DNA of 64,000 nt from Nocardia higoensis (GCF_015477835.1 NZ_JADLQN010000001.1:1550001-1614000); one strand, 5' to 3'. Positions 48,370-60,504 are shown, counted from the stretch's first letter. A program made the numbers and translations. Notes: a model not told the origin generated them from the letters alone.

Positions 48370-49974
48370 TCAGCGTCGCTGCGGATCGAACGCGACCAGG
48401 TGGCTGACACGCGGTTCGCCCGCCTGGAACTCGCTGACCGCCTGCGTCCGCATCCGGTCCAGCGCGGTGAGCCGCACCTGATGCTGGTGCATGTGCTCGG
48501 CCCAGGAGCGCACCACGAAGGCTTCCACGAAACGATCGACCACCCCCACGTCACGGTAGAGTCGCCACTCCATCGCCCCGGTGCGTTGGGTCGATCGGCC
48601 GACGAACACCATCGCCGCGAAGAACTCCTCGGTCCGCTCGGCGGGCACGTCGTAGTACCGCAGCACCAGCACCGGGCCGTCGTCGGGATCGGGTTCGATC
48701 ACGAGTTCGGGCTCCGGCCAGAAGGCCACCGGGCTCAGGTCGAGTTCTTCGACATCGTGCCGGATCGGCAGCCAGACACCGACCGCCGCGCTACAACCGA
48801 GGAGCACGGCGGCGCTCAGCAGCGCCGTCACCGGCGAGGTCAGCCCGGCCACCAGCCCCCACAGCAACGAGCCCATGGCCTGGCTGCCCATGAACACCAG
48901 CATGTACACCGACAATCCCCGCGCCCGTACCCACGCGGGAAGCAGCAACTGCATCGTCGCGTTCATCGTCGACAGCGCGAGCAGCCACGCCATGCCCGCG
49001 CCGATCAGCAGCACCAGCACCGCGACGACACCGGGCAGCAACGCGGCGCCCGCGGCGGCCAGGCCGAAGACCACCGAGGCGATGGTGATCCGCTGCGTCG
49101 GGGTGAGCTTCGCCCGGATGCGCGCCAGTGCCAGAGCCCCCGCGACCGCGCCGAGGCCGAGAGCGCCCAGCATGAGACCGTATCCGGAGGAGCCGAGCCC
49201 CAGCCGGTCGCGCGCGATCACCGGCAGCAGCGCCCAGACCGCGCTCGCCGGACCGACGAACAGCAGACAGCGCAAGAGCACCCGCCGGATGGCCGGCGCG
49301 GCGCGAATGAACCGGGTGCCCGCCTGCAGAGCGGCCAGTGGGCGTTCCGAAGGCAACCGACGGTCCTCGGGTGCGCGACGCCAGAACAGCAGCACGGCGA
49401 CGATGCCGCCGAAGGACAGTGCGTTCAAGCCGAACACCAGCGCGGGCCCGGACACCGCCACCAGCACACCCGCGAGCGCGGGCCCCACCGCGCGGCCGAT
49501 GTTGACACTCATACTGCCCAGGGCGGCGGCCGCGGGAATCTGGCCGCGCGGCACCAATTCCGGCTGGATCGCCTGCCAGGACGGCGCGGTGATCGCCTGA
49601 CCGCAGCCGAGCAGGAACAACAGAATCAACAGCACACCCGGCGTGGTGTGCCCGGTGGCCGTGGCGATCGCCAGCACGGTGGCGAGCACGGCCATCGTGG
49701 ACTGCGCGCCGAGCAGCAGCCCGCGCCGGTCCAGCAGATCGGCCAGCACGCCCGAGGGGATCGACAGCAGCATCACCGGCAAGGTGATCGCGGTCTGCAC
49801 CAGCGAGACCAGCGTCGCGGCGTTCGGCTCGTCCACCAGCAGCCACTGGGCGCCCACCGTCTGCATCCAGGTGCCCAGGTTCGACACCAGCTGCGCTGTC
49901 CACAGCGCCCGGTAGATCGGGGAGCGCAGCGGCGCCCAGGTGGACAGCGGCTGTGTGGCGTCGGCGGTGCTCAC
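48370..49974 (-). CDS. MFS exporter (MFS_3/EntS type) with soluble C-terminal domain
   Basis: 534 residues from GTG 49974; an ATG at 50007 would add 11. Twelve membrane helices: SPIYRALWTAQLVSNLGTWM is the MFS_3 start, with GVLADLLDRRGLLLGAQ at motif A. After the last helix (about residue 405) a soluble region of about 125 residues follows, with LVLRYYDVPAERTEEFFAAM and MEWRLYRDVGVVDRFVEAF, resembling an antibiotic-biosynthesis-monooxygenase-like alpha/beta fold. It separates tpiA from secG. Substrate unknown; siderophore or drug export is possible. Confidence 0.88.
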   Translation of the reverse strand: MSTADATQPLSTWAPLRSPIYRALWTAQLVSNLGTWMQTVGAQWLLVDEPNAATLVSLVQTAITLPVMLLSIPSGVLADLLDRRGLLLGAQSTMAVLATVLAIATATGHTTPGVLLILLFLLGCGQAITAPSWQAIQPELVPRGQIPAAAALGSMSVNIGRAVGPALAGVLVAVSGPALVFGLNALSFGGIVAVLLFWRRAPEDRRLPSERPLAALQAGTRFIRAAPAIRRVLLRCLLFVGPASAVWALLPVIARDRLGLGSSGYGLMLGALGLGAVAGALALARIRAKLTPTQRITIASVVFGLAAAGAALLPGVVAVLVLLIGAGMAWLLALSTMNATMQLLLPAWVRARGLSVYMLVFMGSQAMGSLLWGLVAGLTSPVTALLSAAVLLGCSAAVGVWLPIRHDVEELDLSPVAFWPEPELVIEPDPDDGPVLVLRYYDVPAERTEEFFAAMVFVGRSTQRTGAMEWRLYRDVGVVDRFVEAFVVRSWAEHMHQHQVRLTALDRMRTQAVSEFQAGEPRVSHLVAFDPQRR

Positions 49975-50104
49975 CGGGTCGAGCTTATCGGCGTGGCATC
50001 GCCGCATGTCGGCACCGCGACAGCGTACCGATGATCACAGCGGGCGGGACGGCCGAAACAAGGTCTCATGACGATCGGCGCAGCACGAACGAACGCGAAA
50101 CGAC

Positions 50105-50142
50105 TCGGTCCGGTACCCCGCTCACACGGGATACCGGACCGA
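50105..50142 (-). terminator. Long hairpin ending the gap-pgk-tpiA operon
   Basis: Arms 50105-50120 and 50127-50142 form a 16-bp stem with one C-A mismatch and the loop CTCACA. It is about 30 bases beyond the tpiA stop and before the MFS gene on the same strand, so it insulates the two. Confidence 0.75.
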
Positions 50143-50173
50143 TGTTCGTTGCGGGTCCGAGTCGCCGCGCCGA

Positions 50174-50959
50174 TCAGGGCAGCGGACCGCCCGCGGCGAT
50201 CGCCGACAGGGTGGCGAACTCGTCACCCTTGAGCGAGGCGCCGCCGACCAGCGCGCCGTCGACGTCGGTCTGGGCGACCAGTTCCCCGACGTTCTTGGCG
50301 TTCACCGAGCCGCCGTAGAGCACCCGCACCTGTGCGGCCACCTCCGGCGAGGCGAGTTCGGCCAGCTCGGCGCGGATCGCGCCGCAGACTTCCTGCGCGT
50401 CGGCCGCCGAGGCGACCTTGCCGGTGCCGATCGCCCACACGGGTTCGTAGGCGATGACGACCTTGGAGATCTGCTCGGCCGACAGCCCTTTCAGCGAACC
50501 GCGCAACTGCTCGAGGTTGTACTCGACGTGCGTGCCCGCCTCGCGGACTCCGAGCCCTTCGCCGATGCAGACGATCGGGGTGAGGCCGTGCTCGAGGGCC
50601 TTCTTGGCCTTGCCGAGCACCGTGGCGTCGTCCTCGTTGTGGTACTGACGACGCTCGGAGTGCCCGACGACCACGAAGGTGCAGCCCAGCTTGGCGAGCA
50701 TGCTCGCGGCGACCTCACCGGTGTAGGCACCCGATTCGTGCACCGAGACATCCTGCGCACCGTAGGTGAGCAGGAGCTTGTCGCCCTCCACCAGCGTCTG
50801 CACGCTGCGCAGATCGACGAACGGCGGGATCACTGCCACGTCGACCTTCTCGAAGTACTTCTCCGGCAGTGCGAAAGCGATCTTCTGCACCAGAGCGATG
50901 GCCTCGAGGTGATTGAGGTTCATCTTCCAGTTGCCCGCGATGAGCGGCTTACGCGCCAT
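50174..50959 (-). CDS. tpiA: Triose-phosphate isomerase
   Basis: 261 residues of the TIM barrel. Catalytic residues are K12 (NWKMN), H100 (VVVGHSERR) and E172 ([12 protein letters not shown]), with the flexible loop right after. It interconverts dihydroxyacetone phosphate and glyceraldehyde 3-phosphate. The ATG abuts the pgk stop (50960), so the two are tightly coupled. Last gene of the triose operon. Confidence 0.97.
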   Translation of the reverse strand: MARKPLIAGNWKMNLNHLEAIALVQKIAFALPEKYFEKVDVAVIPPFVDLRSVQTLVEGDKLLLTYGAQDVSVHESGAYTGEVAASMLAKLGCTFVVVGHSERRQYHNEDDATVLGKAKKALEHGLTPIVCIGEGLGVREAGTHVEYNLEQLRGSLKGLSAEQISKVVIAYEPVWAIGTGKVASAADAQEVCGAIRAELAELASPEVAAQVRVLYGGSVNAKNVGELVAQTDVDGALVGGASLKGDEFATLSAIAAGGPLP

Positions 50960-52192
50960 CTAGCTGCCCTCCACGGCGGTGTTCTCCAGCACCTGGATGC
51001 CGGGCAGTTCCTTGCCCTCCAGGTATTCCAGCGACGCGCCGCCGCCGGTGGAGATATGCGAGAAACCCTCGTCGGGAAGCCCGAGCGCCCGCACGGCGGC
51101 GGCGGAGTCGCCACCACCGACGACGGTGAACGCGCCCTTGCCGGTGGCCGTCACGATCGCCTCGGCGACCCCGCGGGTACCCGCGGCGAACTTCTCGAAC
51201 TCGAACACGCCCATCGGGCCGTTCCAGAACACCGTCTTCGCCTCGGTCAGCAGCGCGGCGAACCGCTTCACCGACTCCGGGCCGATGTCCAGGCCCAGCC
51301 AGCCGTCCGGGATCTCGTCGGCCGCGACGGTCTTCGTTTCCGCGTCGGCGGCGAACTTGTCGGCGACCACGACATCACGCGGCAGGTGGATGACATCGCC
51401 GTAGCGCTCGAGCAGTTCCTTACAGGTGTCGATCATCTCGTCCTGCAGCAGCGAACCACCCACCGAAAGCCCTTGGGCGGCAAGGAAGGTGAAACACATA
51501 CCGCCGCCGATCACCAGGGTGTCGACCTTCGGGGCCAGCGCCTCGATGACGGCCAGCTTGTCGGAGACCTTCGACCCGCCGAGCACCACGGCATAGGGGC
51601 GCTCGGTGTTGTCGGTCAGCTTGGCGAGCACATCGACCTCGGCCGCGACCAGCGTGCCCGCGTAGTGCGGGAGCAGCTTGGCCACGTCGTAGACCGAGGC
51701 CTGCTTGCGGTGCACCACACCGAACCCGTCGGAGACGAACGCGCCGTCCTCGCCGACCAGTTCCACCAGGGCGGCGGCCAGCTTCGCCCGCTCGCCCTCG
51801 TCCTTGCTGGTCTCACGGGGATCGAAGCGCACGTTCTCCAGCAGCAGCACGTCGCCGTCGGTGAGGCCTTCCGAACGCGAGAGCGCGTCGTAGCCCACCA
51901 CGTCACCGGCCAGCTGGACGTTGCGGCCCAGCAGCTCGGCCAGCTTCACCGCGACCGGAGCGAGCGAGAACTTCGGATCCGGCTCGCCCTTCGGACGACC
52001 CAGGTGCGCGGTGACGACGACCTTGGCACCCGCCTCGACCAGCGCCTTCAGCGTGGGAATCGAGGCGATGATGCGGCCGGGATCGGTGATCTGACCGCTG
52101 TCGTCGAGGGGGACGTTCAGGTCGGAGCGCACCAGGACGCCCCGACCTTCGACACCCTCGTTCAGCAGATCCTGGAGTGTCTGAACAGTCAT
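50960..52192 (-). CDS. pgk: Phosphoglycerate kinase
   Basis: 410 residues. The N-terminal domain has [16 protein letters not shown] and [17 protein letters not shown]; the hinge and nucleotide domain have [35 protein letters not shown] and [13 protein letters not shown]. It makes ATP from 1,3-bisphosphoglycerate. It starts four bases after the gap stop. Confidence 0.97.
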   Translation of the reverse strand: MTVQTLQDLLNEGVEGRGVLVRSDLNVPLDDSGQITDPGRIIASIPTLKALVEAGAKVVVTAHLGRPKGEPDPKFSLAPVAVKLAELLGRNVQLAGDVVGYDALSRSEGLTDGDVLLLENVRFDPRETSKDEGERAKLAAALVELVGEDGAFVSDGFGVVHRKQASVYDVAKLLPHYAGTLVAAEVDVLAKLTDNTERPYAVVLGGSKVSDKLAVIEALAPKVDTLVIGGGMCFTFLAAQGLSVGGSLLQDEMIDTCKELLERYGDVIHLPRDVVVADKFAADAETKTVAADEIPDGWLGLDIGPESVKRFAALLTEAKTVFWNGPMGVFEFEKFAAGTRGVAEAIVTATGKGAFTVVGGGDSAAAVRALGLPDEGFSHISTGGGASLEYLEGKELPGIQVLENTAVEGS

Positions 52193-52196
52193 GCGA

Positions 52197-53234
<1,038 letters not shown>

Positions 53235-53263
53235 TCAAGCGGATAAATTCCGATGCGCCACCC

Positions 53264-53269
53264 ACCCTA
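53264..53269 (-). promoter_or_regulatory. Candidate -10 element for gap
   Basis: On the minus strand TAGGGT in the context ATTAGGGTG fits the actinobacterial TAnnnT -10 and would start transcription about 40 bases before gap. The same TTAGGGTG context precedes tkt. No good -35 is seen. Confidence 0.4.
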
Positions 53270-53328
53270 ATCGCAGCGCCGGACCTCTCCGACACGCGCC
53301 TTGGATTCGTGAGCCGGGCCGGATCCGC

Positions 53329-54312
53329 TCAGGCCTCGTCGAGCAGTTCCGCGGTCACCGCCGACTCGGTGTCGGGCACACCCAATTCCCTGGCGCGCCG
53401 ATCAGCCATCGACAGCAGCCGCCGGATGCGCCCGGCCACCGCGTCCTTGGTCATCGGCGGATCGGCGAGCTGACCCAGTTCCTCGAGCGAGGACTGCCGG
53501 TGCTCCACGCGCAGCTTGCCCGCCGCGGCCAGATGATCGGGCACCTCGTCGCCGAGGATCTCCAGCGCCCGCTCCACCCTGGCCGCCGCCGCGACCGCGG
53601 CGCGCGCCGAGCGACGCAGGTTGGCGTCGTCGAAGTTGGCCAGCCGGTTCGCCGTAGCGCGCACCTCCCGACGCATCCGGCGTTCCTCCCAGGTCAGCCG
53701 GGTGTCCTGGGCACCCATCCTGGTCAGCAGGGCGCCGATGGCCTCGCCGTCGCGTACGACCACCCGATCGGTGCCGCGTACCTCGCGCGCCTTGGCGGTG
53801 ATGCCGAGCCTGCGCGCCGCGCCGACCAGCGCCAGCGCCGCCTCGGGTCCGGGGCAGCTGACCTCCAGGGCCGAGGATCGGCCGGGTTCGGTGAGCGATC
53901 CGTGCGCGAGAAACGCTCCGCGCCAAGCCGCCTCGGCATCGGCGATGCTGCCGCCGACCACCTGGGCGGGCAGTCCGCGCACCGGACGGCCACGCACGTC
54001 GAGCAGGCCGGTCTGACGCGCCAGCGCCTCGCCCTCCTTGGACACCCGCACCACGTAGCGCGAGGTCTTGCGCAACCCGCCGACGCCGAGTACATGCACG
54101 TCGGACCCGTAGCCGTACAGCTCGAAGATCTCCCGGCGTAGCCGCCGGGCGATGGAACCCATGTCCACCTCGGCCTCGACGATCACTCGCCCGCCCACGA
54201 TGTGCAGGCCGCCCGCGAAACGCAGCAGAGCCGACAGCTCCGCCTTGCGGGAACTCACCTGCGACACCGAGAGCCTGCTCAGCTCGTCCTTCACCTCGGC
54301 TGTCATCGCCAC
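53329..54312 (-). CDS. whiA: WhiA, sporulation/cell-division type DNA-binding regulator
   Basis: 327 residues from GTG 54312 (AAGGAG at 8 bases); ATG 54306 two codons later is the alternative. The N-terminal LAGLIDADG-homing-endonuclease-like domain ([48 protein letters not shown]) lacks nuclease residues, and the C-terminal HTH is [26 protein letters not shown]. WhiA works with WhiB-type proteins in Streptomyces division; in non-sporulating relatives its targets are less known. Overlaps yvcK by 10 bases. Confidence 0.95.
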   Translation of the reverse strand: MAMTAEVKDELSRLSVSQVSSRKAELSALLRFAGGLHIVGGRVIVEAEVDMGSIARRLRREIFELYGYGSDVHVLGVGGLRKTSRYVVRVSKEGEALARQTGLLDVRGRPVRGLPAQVVGGSIADAEAAWRGAFLAHGSLTEPGRSSALEVSCPGPEAALALVGAARRLGITAKAREVRGTDRVVVRDGEAIGALLTRMGAQDTRLTWEERRMRREVRATANRLANFDDANLRRSARAAVAAAARVERALEILGDEVPDHLAAAGKLRVEHRQSSLEELGQLADPPMTKDAVAGRIRRLLSMADRRARELGVPDTESAVTAELLDEA

Positions 54313-55349
54313 GAGACGCGCTCCTTTCCACCCAACCCGGACCGCACATCCGCGCCCATGTGCCGTCCCTCGACTCGAAGTCCCGCCGGCTGCGGCCGAG
54401 GTTGCCGGATCAGCTGATCCAGGGCGGCGGCGAGCTTGCCGGGATGATGCCGATCGGTCCCCGTTTCGGCGACATCGCAGAACGTTACCCGCGCGCGCAG
54501 TTGTTCGGCGGCTCTTGCGACATGTTCGCGTTCCCGGCCCGGCGGAACCGAGCCGGAGTCCACCAGAACCTCGTCGACGGTGAATTCCGGTGCGTGCTGT
54601 GACAATACGTGCAGATGCCGCTCGGCCGAGAAGCCCGCGGTCTCGCCGGGCTGGGCCGCCAGATTCAGCACCAGGATCTTGTGCGCCCTGGTGTAGACCA
54701 GCGCGTCGCGCAGACCGGGGACCAGCACGTGCGGTATCACGCTGGTGAACCACGACCCCGGCCCCAGCACCACCACGTCGGCGTGCTCGATCGCCGAGGT
54801 GGCCTCCGGGCCGGCGGGCGGATCCGACGGGATCAGCCGCACCCGGCGCACCTTGCCGGGCGTGGTGGCCACCGCGACCTGGCCGCGGATGCACCGGCTG
54901 ACCCGCGGATCGGACTCCAGGCCCGCGACGTCGGCCTCGATGTCCAGCGCGATCGGCGACATGGGCAGCACCCGGCCGGTGGAATCCAGCATCGCGGCGA
55001 CCTGGTCCAGCGCCGCCACCGGACTGCCGAGCACCTCGGTCAGGCCCGCCAGGATCAGATTGCCCACCGAGTGCCCCGCCAGCGCGCCCGAACCACCGAA
55101 GCGATGCTGCAGGGTGCGCGCCCAGACGCCGTCCGGGTCCCCGGCCAGCGCCGCCAGCGCCATGCGCAGATCACCCGGTGGCAGCATCCCCAGTTCGGTA
55201 CGCAGCCGGCCCGAGGAACCCCCGTCGTCGGCCACGGTGACGATCGCGCAGATCCGGCGCGTCAGCCTGCGCACCGCGCTCAAGGTCGCGTAGAGGCCGT
55301 GACCGCCGCCGAGCGCGACGACTGCCGGGTTGGTCTCCCATTCCGTCAT
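54303..55349 (-). CDS. yvcK: YvcK/CuvA-like gluconeogenesis and cell-wall factor
   Basis: 348 residues. [18 protein letters not shown] is the nucleotide-sugar binding start, [23 protein letters not shown] is the conserved second motif, and [20 protein letters not shown] the third. Homologues bind UDP-GlcNAc and coordinate carbon flow with cell-wall synthesis; the M. tuberculosis protein Rv1422 is known as CuvA. ATGA overlap with rapZ upstream and overlap with whiA downstream show a single transcription unit. Confidence 0.94.
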   Translation of the reverse strand: MTEWETNPAVVALGGGHGLYATLSAVRRLTRRICAIVTVADDGGSSGRLRTELGMLPPGDLRMALAALAGDPDGVWARTLQHRFGGSGALAGHSVGNLILAGLTEVLGSPVAALDQVAAMLDSTGRVLPMSPIALDIEADVAGLESDPRVSRCIRGQVAVATTPGKVRRVRLIPSDPPAGPEATSAIEHADVVVLGPGSWFTSVIPHVLVPGLRDALVYTRAHKILVLNLAAQPGETAGFSAERHLHVLSQHAPEFTVDEVLVDSGSVPPGREREHVARAAEQLRARVTFCDVAETGTDRHHPGKLAAALDQLIRQPRPQPAGLRVEGRHMGADVRSGLGGKERVSWR

Positions 55350-56296
55350 TCGCGCCCCAGATCCCGATGCACGATCCGCACCTGCTCGGCCGAATCCTCC
55401 GCTGTGCCCGCGCTGATCAACTCCCCCAGCGCCTCGGCGATCGCCACGCTGCGATGTCTGCCGCCCGTGCAGCCCACTGCCACGGTCATGTATCGCTTCC
55501 CCTCTTGGCGGTAGCCACTCGTCGTGAGGTCGACCAGGTGATGACAGGTGTGCAGGTAGTCCGTCGCGCCCGGGCGCGACAGCACGTACTCACTGACCAC
55601 GGTCTCCTGTCCCGAGTGTTCCCGCAGTTCCGGTATCCAATGCGGATTGGGTAGAAAACGCACATCCAACACCATGTCGGCGTCGAGCGGAACCCCGTAC
55701 TTGAAGCCGAAGGATTGCACGGTCAGTTGCAGCGCGGCGGGCGCACCGTTGCCGTAGGCCTCTTCCAGCTTGCGATGCAGTTGGTGGATCGACAGTTCGG
55801 TGGTGTCGATGACCAGATCGGCCGCGGCCTTCACTCCCGACAACCGCACCCGTTCGGCGGCGATGCCCGAGGACAACGTGCCGTCCGCGGTCTCGCTCTG
55901 CAGCGGATGCCGACGCCGGGCGAAGCCGAACCGCCTGATCAGCACGTCGTCGGACGCCTCGAGGAACAGCACCCTGGTGCGCAGGCCGAGGGCCCGCAGT
56001 TGTTCGGTGACCACCGAGAGCTCGCCGGTGAAGAACCGCGAACGCACATCCATGACCAGGGCCAAGCGGGTGATCGGCGGGTCGGCGGCGGCGCCGAGTT
56101 CGACCATCCGCCCGATCAGCTCGGGCGGCAGGTTGTCGGCGACGTACCAGCCCAGGTCCTCGAGGACCCGGGCGGCGGTGCCGCGTCCCGCGCCGGAGAG
56201 CCCGGTGACGATGACGACCTCGGCCTGCTGTTCGATCCTGCCCGCGGCGGGCCGGCCGGCCGGGCTCGCGGTGTTGTTCGATTCGACGCGTGTCAT
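55346..56296 (-). CDS. rapZ: RapZ family nucleotide-binding protein
   Basis: 316 residues. The P-loop reads VTGLSGAGRGTAARVLEDLGW, with R and G where GKS/T is usual; the M. tuberculosis protein Rv1421 has the same change from memory. FGFKYGVPLDADMVLDVRFLPNPHW and VGCTGGRHRSVAIAE are the strongest family motifs, the latter in the C-terminal domain. In E. coli RapZ guides RNase E to small RNAs; in actinobacteria the role is unclear because that pathway is absent. Confidence 0.93.
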   Translation of the reverse strand: MTRVESNNTASPAGRPAAGRIEQQAEVVIVTGLSGAGRGTAARVLEDLGWYVADNLPPELIGRMVELGAAADPPITRLALVMDVRSRFFTGELSVVTEQLRALGLRTRVLFLEASDDVLIRRFGFARRRHPLQSETADGTLSSGIAAERVRLSGVKAAADLVIDTTELSIHQLHRKLEEAYGNGAPAALQLTVQSFGFKYGVPLDADMVLDVRFLPNPHWIPELREHSGQETVVSEYVLSRPGATDYLHTCHHLVDLTTSGYRQEGKRYMTVAVGCTGGRHRSVAIAEALGELISAGTAEDSAEQVRIVHRDLGRE

Positions 56297-56433
56297 GTCC
56301 TACCGGGTTCGTGTCAGAGTGCCTCTTTCGATCATCGCGCACCGGCATGAGGATCGGGCGCCGACACTCAACGTACGCGACGGCGAACTCGAGCTCCCAC
56401 TCAGTTCACCGCTTCTCCCACGCGGTCTGTCCG

Positions 56434-58503
56434 CTACGACTCCGCGTGCAGCGCGGCCAGCACGGCCTTCGCCGTGGCCACTCCGATGCCGGGCACCTCC
56501 GTGATCTGCTCGACGGTCGCCTCTTTGAGCTTGGCGACCGAACCGAAGTGGGTCACCAGCGCGGTGCGCCGCGCCGCGCCCAGGCCGCGCACCGAGTCCA
56601 GCGCCGAGGCCGTCATCCGGCGTGAGCGCTTGCTGCGGTGGAAGGTGATGGCGAAGCGGTGCGCCTCGTCGCGGATGCGCTGCAGGAGATACAGCGCCTC
56701 GCTGTTGCGCGGCAGGATGACCGGATCGGGTTCGCCGGGCACCCACACCTCTTCCAGTCGTTTGGCCAGGCCGATCACCGCGACATCGGTGATCCCCAGT
56801 TCGTCGAGCACCTCCGCGGCGGCCGCCACCTGTGGCGCGCCACCGTCGACGACATAGAGATTGGGCGGATAGGCGAACTTGCGCGGGCGGCCGGTGCGCG
56901 GATCGATCCCGGGGCGCGCGAGCTCCTGCTCGCCGTCGACCAGCGGCAGGCCGGGAGCGGTGCCGTCGAGTTCGTCGCGCTCGGCCTCGTCACGCTCTTT
57001 GCGCAGCCGGTAGAAGCGCCGGCGGGTGACCTCGGCGATGCTGCCCACGTCGTCGGAGCGGCCCTCGCCTGCGGCTTCCTTGATGGCGTAGTGGCGGTAC
57101 TCCGAGGAACGCGCCAGCCCGTCCTCGAACACCACCAGCGAAGCGACCACGTCGGTGCCCTGCACATGGCTGATGTCGACGCACTCGATGCGCAGCGGCG
57201 CGGTGTCCAGGTCCAGTGCGTCCTGGATGTCCTGCAGCGCCGCCGAGCGCGCGGTGAGATCGCCCGCTCGCTTGAGCTTGTGCTGGGCCAGCGCTTCTTT
57301 CGCGTTGCGTTCGACCGTCTCGGCCAGCGCCTTCTTGTCCCCACGCTGGGGGACCCGCAGCCGCACCGCCGCACCGCGCAAGGTGCTCAGCCACTGCTGG
57401 ACCTGCTCGTGATCGACAGGCAACGCCGGGACCAGCACCTCCCGCGGCACCACGGCGGCGGGTTGTTCGGCGGGGTTCTGATCGGCGTAGGCGACCTGCT
57501 CGCCGTAGAACTGAGTGAGGAACTGTTCGACGAGCGCACCGGTCTCGTCCACCCCGGACGCCACGCCCGCCGGCCCTGTGCGTTCATCCGCTTGCGCGCC
57601 TACGACGGGAAGGTCGACCGCGTCGCCGGATTTGTCCACCACCCAGCCGCGCTGGCCGCGCACCCGGCCGTCACGGACGTGGAAGATCTGGACCGCCACT
57701 TCCAATTCGTCGGTGGCGAAGGCGATCACGTCCGCGTCGGTGCCGTCGCCGAGCACCACCGCCTGCTTCTCCAGCGCCCGGCGCAGCGCCTGCACGTCGT
57801 CGCGCAACCGGGCGGCGTTCTCGAAGTCCAGCTCCTCGGCGGCGGTGTGCATGCGCCGTTCCAGCTCACGCACCATGCGATCGGTACGCCCGGCGAGGAA
57901 GTCGCAGAAATCCTCCACGATCGCGCGATGCTCGGCCGCGTCGACCCGGCCGACGCACGGCGCCGAGCACTTGTCGATGTAGCCGAGCAGGCACGGGCGC
58001 CCGATCTGGTGGTGGCGCTTGAAGACCCCGTTCGAACAGGTGCGTGCGGGGAAGACCCGCAGCAGCAGATCCAGGGTCTCGCGGATGGCCCAGGCGTGCG
58101 CGTAGGGGCCGAAGTAGCGCACGCCCTTCTTGCGCGCGCCGCGATACACGAACAGCCGGGGGTACTGCTCGTTCATGGTGACCGCGAGCACCGGGTAGGA
58201 CTTGTCGTCGCGGTAGCGCACATTGAAGCGCGGATCGAATTCCTTGATCCAGTTGTATTCCAGCTGCAGCGCCTCCACCTCGGTGGAGACGACTGTCCAT
58301 TCCACGCTCGCCGCCGTGGTCACCATCTGCCTGGTCCGCGGGTGCAGCGAGGCCACGTCGGCGAAGTAGGAGTTCAGTCGCGAGCGCAGGCTCTTGGCCT
58401 TGCCGACGTAGATCACCCGACGGTGGGAATCCCGGAATTTGTAGACGCCCGGTTCGACGGGGATGGTGCCCGGCGCTGGCCGGTACGTCGCTGGATCTGC
58501 CAC
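56434..58503 (-). CDS. uvrC: UvrC, excinuclease subunit C
   Basis: 689 residues from GTG 58503. GIY-YIG nuclease at 14-50 ([22 protein letters not shown]), cysteines CSNGVF and [19 protein letters not shown] domain about 205-240, second RNase H-like nuclease with [12 protein letters not shown] and [12 protein letters not shown], and C-terminal helix-hairpin-helix pair [33 protein letters not shown]. It makes both incisions in nucleotide excision repair. It lies 137 bases before rapZ in the same direction. Confidence 0.96.
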   Translation of the reverse strand: MADPATYRPAPGTIPVEPGVYKFRDSHRRVIYVGKAKSLRSRLNSYFADVASLHPRTRQMVTTAASVEWTVVSTEVEALQLEYNWIKEFDPRFNVRYRDDKSYPVLAVTMNEQYPRLFVYRGARKKGVRYFGPYAHAWAIRETLDLLLRVFPARTCSNGVFKRHHQIGRPCLLGYIDKCSAPCVGRVDAAEHRAIVEDFCDFLAGRTDRMVRELERRMHTAAEELDFENAARLRDDVQALRRALEKQAVVLGDGTDADVIAFATDELEVAVQIFHVRDGRVRGQRGWVVDKSGDAVDLPVVGAQADERTGPAGVASGVDETGALVEQFLTQFYGEQVAYADQNPAEQPAAVVPREVLVPALPVDHEQVQQWLSTLRGAAVRLRVPQRGDKKALAETVERNAKEALAQHKLKRAGDLTARSAALQDIQDALDLDTAPLRIECVDISHVQGTDVVASLVVFEDGLARSSEYRHYAIKEAAGEGRSDDVGSIAEVTRRRFYRLRKERDEAERDELDGTAPGLPLVDGEQELARPGIDPRTGRPRKFAYPPNLYVVDGGAPQVAAAAEVLDELGITDVAVIGLAKRLEEVWVPGEPDPVILPRNSEALYLLQRIRDEAHRFAITFHRSKRSRRMTASALDSVRGLGAARRTALVTHFGSVAKLKEATVEQITEVPGIGVATAKAVLAALHAES

Positions 58504-58545
58504 ATCGTCAGCCTATCGACCGGCTCCGACACCCTCCGGCGCTAC

Positions 58546-59070
58546 TCAGCGCGGAACGGCCAAGCCGTGCGCGCGCAGTGCGTCGATCAGCGCGTCGGGG
58601 CGCTCGGCGGTGGGTAGCGGGTCGACCAGCGCGAACCGGCAGCCGAGCTCGGTGGCCCCGCCGTCGGTGACGGCGCTGTCGCCCACCATGAGGGCCGAAC
58701 CGGGGTCCACGCCGAGCTCGTCCAGCGCTGCGTGGAAGATACGCGGGTCCGGCTTCCCGGCGCCGACCTCGTGGGACAGCGCGAACGCGCCGATGCGGGA
58801 GTCCCAGCCGTGCCGGGAGAAGGCGGGCCGCGGGTCGAAGGCCAGATTGCTCACCACGCCGACCGGGATGTCATGGGCGGTAAGGAAGTCCAGTACCGCG
58901 CCGGCGTCCGGGTACGGTGTCCATCCCGCGGGATCGATCTGTTCGGGGGCGGCGCGACCGTCCGCGCCGAGGACATCGTCGGCCGCACTGCGTTCACCGC
59001 CCCACGGCGGGAGTGCCTCCCATCGGAAGAGCGTGCCGGAGAAGTCGAACAACACCGCTTCGATCGCCAC
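58546..59070 (-). CDS. HAD family hydrolase
   Basis: 174 residues from GTG 59070. Motif 1 is VLFDFSGTLF, with Ser in place of the second Asp of DxDGT; motif 2 is VGVVSNLA; motif 3 lysine is in GAGKPDPRIFHAAL; motif 4 is ALMVGDSAVTDGGATE. The Ser at the acid/base position suggests weak or different phosphatase activity, or another transfer. A longer frame to 59124 lacks a good start signal. It lies just beyond uvrC. Confidence 0.8.
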   Translation of the reverse strand: MAIEAVLFDFSGTLFRWEALPPWGGERSAADDVLGADGRAAPEQIDPAGWTPYPDAGAVLDFLTAHDIPVGVVSNLAFDPRPAFSRHGWDSRIGAFALSHEVGAGKPDPRIFHAALDELGVDPGSALMVGDSAVTDGGATELGCRFALVDPLPTAERPDALIDALRAHGLAVPR

Positions 59071-59161
59071 CGGGCCAGCGTACCGATCATCGAACTCGGC
59101 ACGGCGCACCGCGTGTCGCGACACGATCCGGCAACATTTCGGTTCACCTCGAGCGAAACTC

Positions 59162-59200
59162 TGTGACTTATCTGCGAGGGTTGCCTAACGTCTGTGCCCA
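59162..59200 (+). promoter_or_regulatory. Candidate promoter giving a leaderless sulfhydrylase mRNA
   Basis: TGTGAC (59162-59167) and TAACGT (59186-59191) are 18 bases apart and the start would be near 59199, at the ATG of the sulfhydrylase. There is no Shine-Dalgarno before that ATG, in agreement with a leaderless transcript. Confidence 0.45.
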
Positions 59201-60504
59201 TGACAGTCGATCCGGCCGAGCAGGCCCGCGAGTGGAGCTTCGAAACCAAGCAGATCCACGTCGGTCAGGTGCCCGACGGCACCACCAACGCGCGGGCGCT
59301 GCCCATCTACCAGACCACCTCCTACACCTTCCGCGACACCGCGCACGCGGCGGCGCTGTTCGGTCTGGCCGAGCCGGGCAACATCTACACCCGCATCATG
59401 AACCCCACCCAGGACGCCGTCGAGCAGCGCATCGCGGCCCTCGAGGGTGGCGTCGCCGCGCTGCTACTGGCCTCCGGCCAGGCCGCGGAGACCTTCGCGA
59501 TCCTGAACATCGCGGGCGCCGGTGACCACATCGTCTCCAGCCCGCGGCTCTACGGCGGTACCTACAACCTGTTCCACTACACCCTGCCCAGGCTGGGCAT
59601 CGAGGTTTCCTTCGTGGAGGACCCCGACGACCTGGAGCAGTGGCGCGCGGCGATCCGCCCGAACACCAAGGCGTTCTACGGTGAGACCATCTCCAACCCG
59701 CAGAACCACATCCTCGACATCCCGGGCATCGCCGAGGTGGCGCACGCCGAAGGCATCCCGGTGATCGTGGACAACACCGTCGCCACCCCGTACCTGATCC
59801 AGCCGCTGAAGCACGGGGCCGATATCGTCGTCCACTCGGCGACGAAGTATCTCGGTGGCCACGGCGCCGCCATCGCGGGCGTGATCGTCGACGGCGGCGG
59901 CTTCGACTGGACCCGGGGCCGCTTCCCCGGCTTCACCGAGCCCGACCCGAGCTACCACGGTGTGAAGTACGCCGACCTGGGTGCGCCCGCCTACGCCCTC
60001 AAGGCCCGTGTGCAACTGCTGCGTGACCTGGGTGCGGCGCTCTCGCCGTTCAACGCCTTCCTCATCAGTCAGGGTCTGGAGACGCTCAGCCTGCGCATCG
60101 AACGGCACGTGCAGAACGCGCAGGCCGTGGCCGAGTTCCTGGCGGCGCGCCCGGAGGTCACCACGGTGTTCTACGCCGGTCTGGAGTCCTCGCCGTGGCA
60201 CCGGCGCGGCCGTGAGCTGGCGCCCAAGGGCACCGGCGCGGTCATCGGCTTCGAACTGTCCGGCGGCGTCGACGCGGGCAAGCGCTTCGTGGAAGCGCTG
60301 ACCCTGCACAGCCATGTCGCCAACATCGGTGACGTCCGCTCGCTGGTAATCCACCCGGCCTCGACCACACACTCCCAGCTGACCCCCGAAGAGCAGCTGA
60401 ACGCCGGTGTCACTCCCGGCCTGGTGCGCCTGGCCGTGGGCATCGAGCACATCGACGACATCATCGCCGACCTCGAAACCGGGTTCGCCGCTGTCGATTC
60501 CTGA
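59200..60504 (+). CDS. metY: O-acetylhomoserine/O-acetylserine sulfhydrylase (Cys/Met metabolism PLP enzyme)
   Basis: 434 residues from ATG 59200; GTG 59194 is two codons earlier. The PLP lysine is K216 in VHSATKYLGGHGA, and the phosphate-binding ASGQAAETFA (91-100) with YTRIMNPTQDAVEQR is typical of MetY. It forms homocysteine from O-acetylhomoserine and sulfide. From memory the M. tuberculosis counterpart is Rv3340 (called metC). No metX is beside it in the window. Sulfur supply links it loosely to the SUF genes. Confidence 0.92.
   Translation: MTVDPAEQAREWSFETKQIHVGQVPDGTTNARALPIYQTTSYTFRDTAHAAALFGLAEPGNIYTRIMNPTQDAVEQRIAALEGGVAALLLASGQAAETFAILNIAGAGDHIVSSPRLYGGTYNLFHYTLPRLGIEVSFVEDPDDLEQWRAAIRPNTKAFYGETISNPQNHILDIPGIAEVAHAEGIPVIVDNTVATPYLIQPLKHGADIVVHSATKYLGGHGAAIAGVIVDGGGFDWTRGRFPGFTEPDPSYHGVKYADLGAPAYALKARVQLLRDLGAALSPFNAFLISQGLETLSLRIERHVQNAQAVAEFLAARPEVTTVFYAGLESSPWHRRGRELAPKGTGAVIGFELSGGVDAGKRFVEALTLHSHVANIGDVRSLVIHPASTTHSQLTPEEQLNAGVTPGLVRLAVGIEHIDDIIADLETGFAAVDS

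Noticed and set aside
54313..54894. N-terminal extension of whiA by about 194 residues
   Set aside because: It overlaps yvcK and has no WhiA homology; GTG 54312 has AAGGAG at the right distance.
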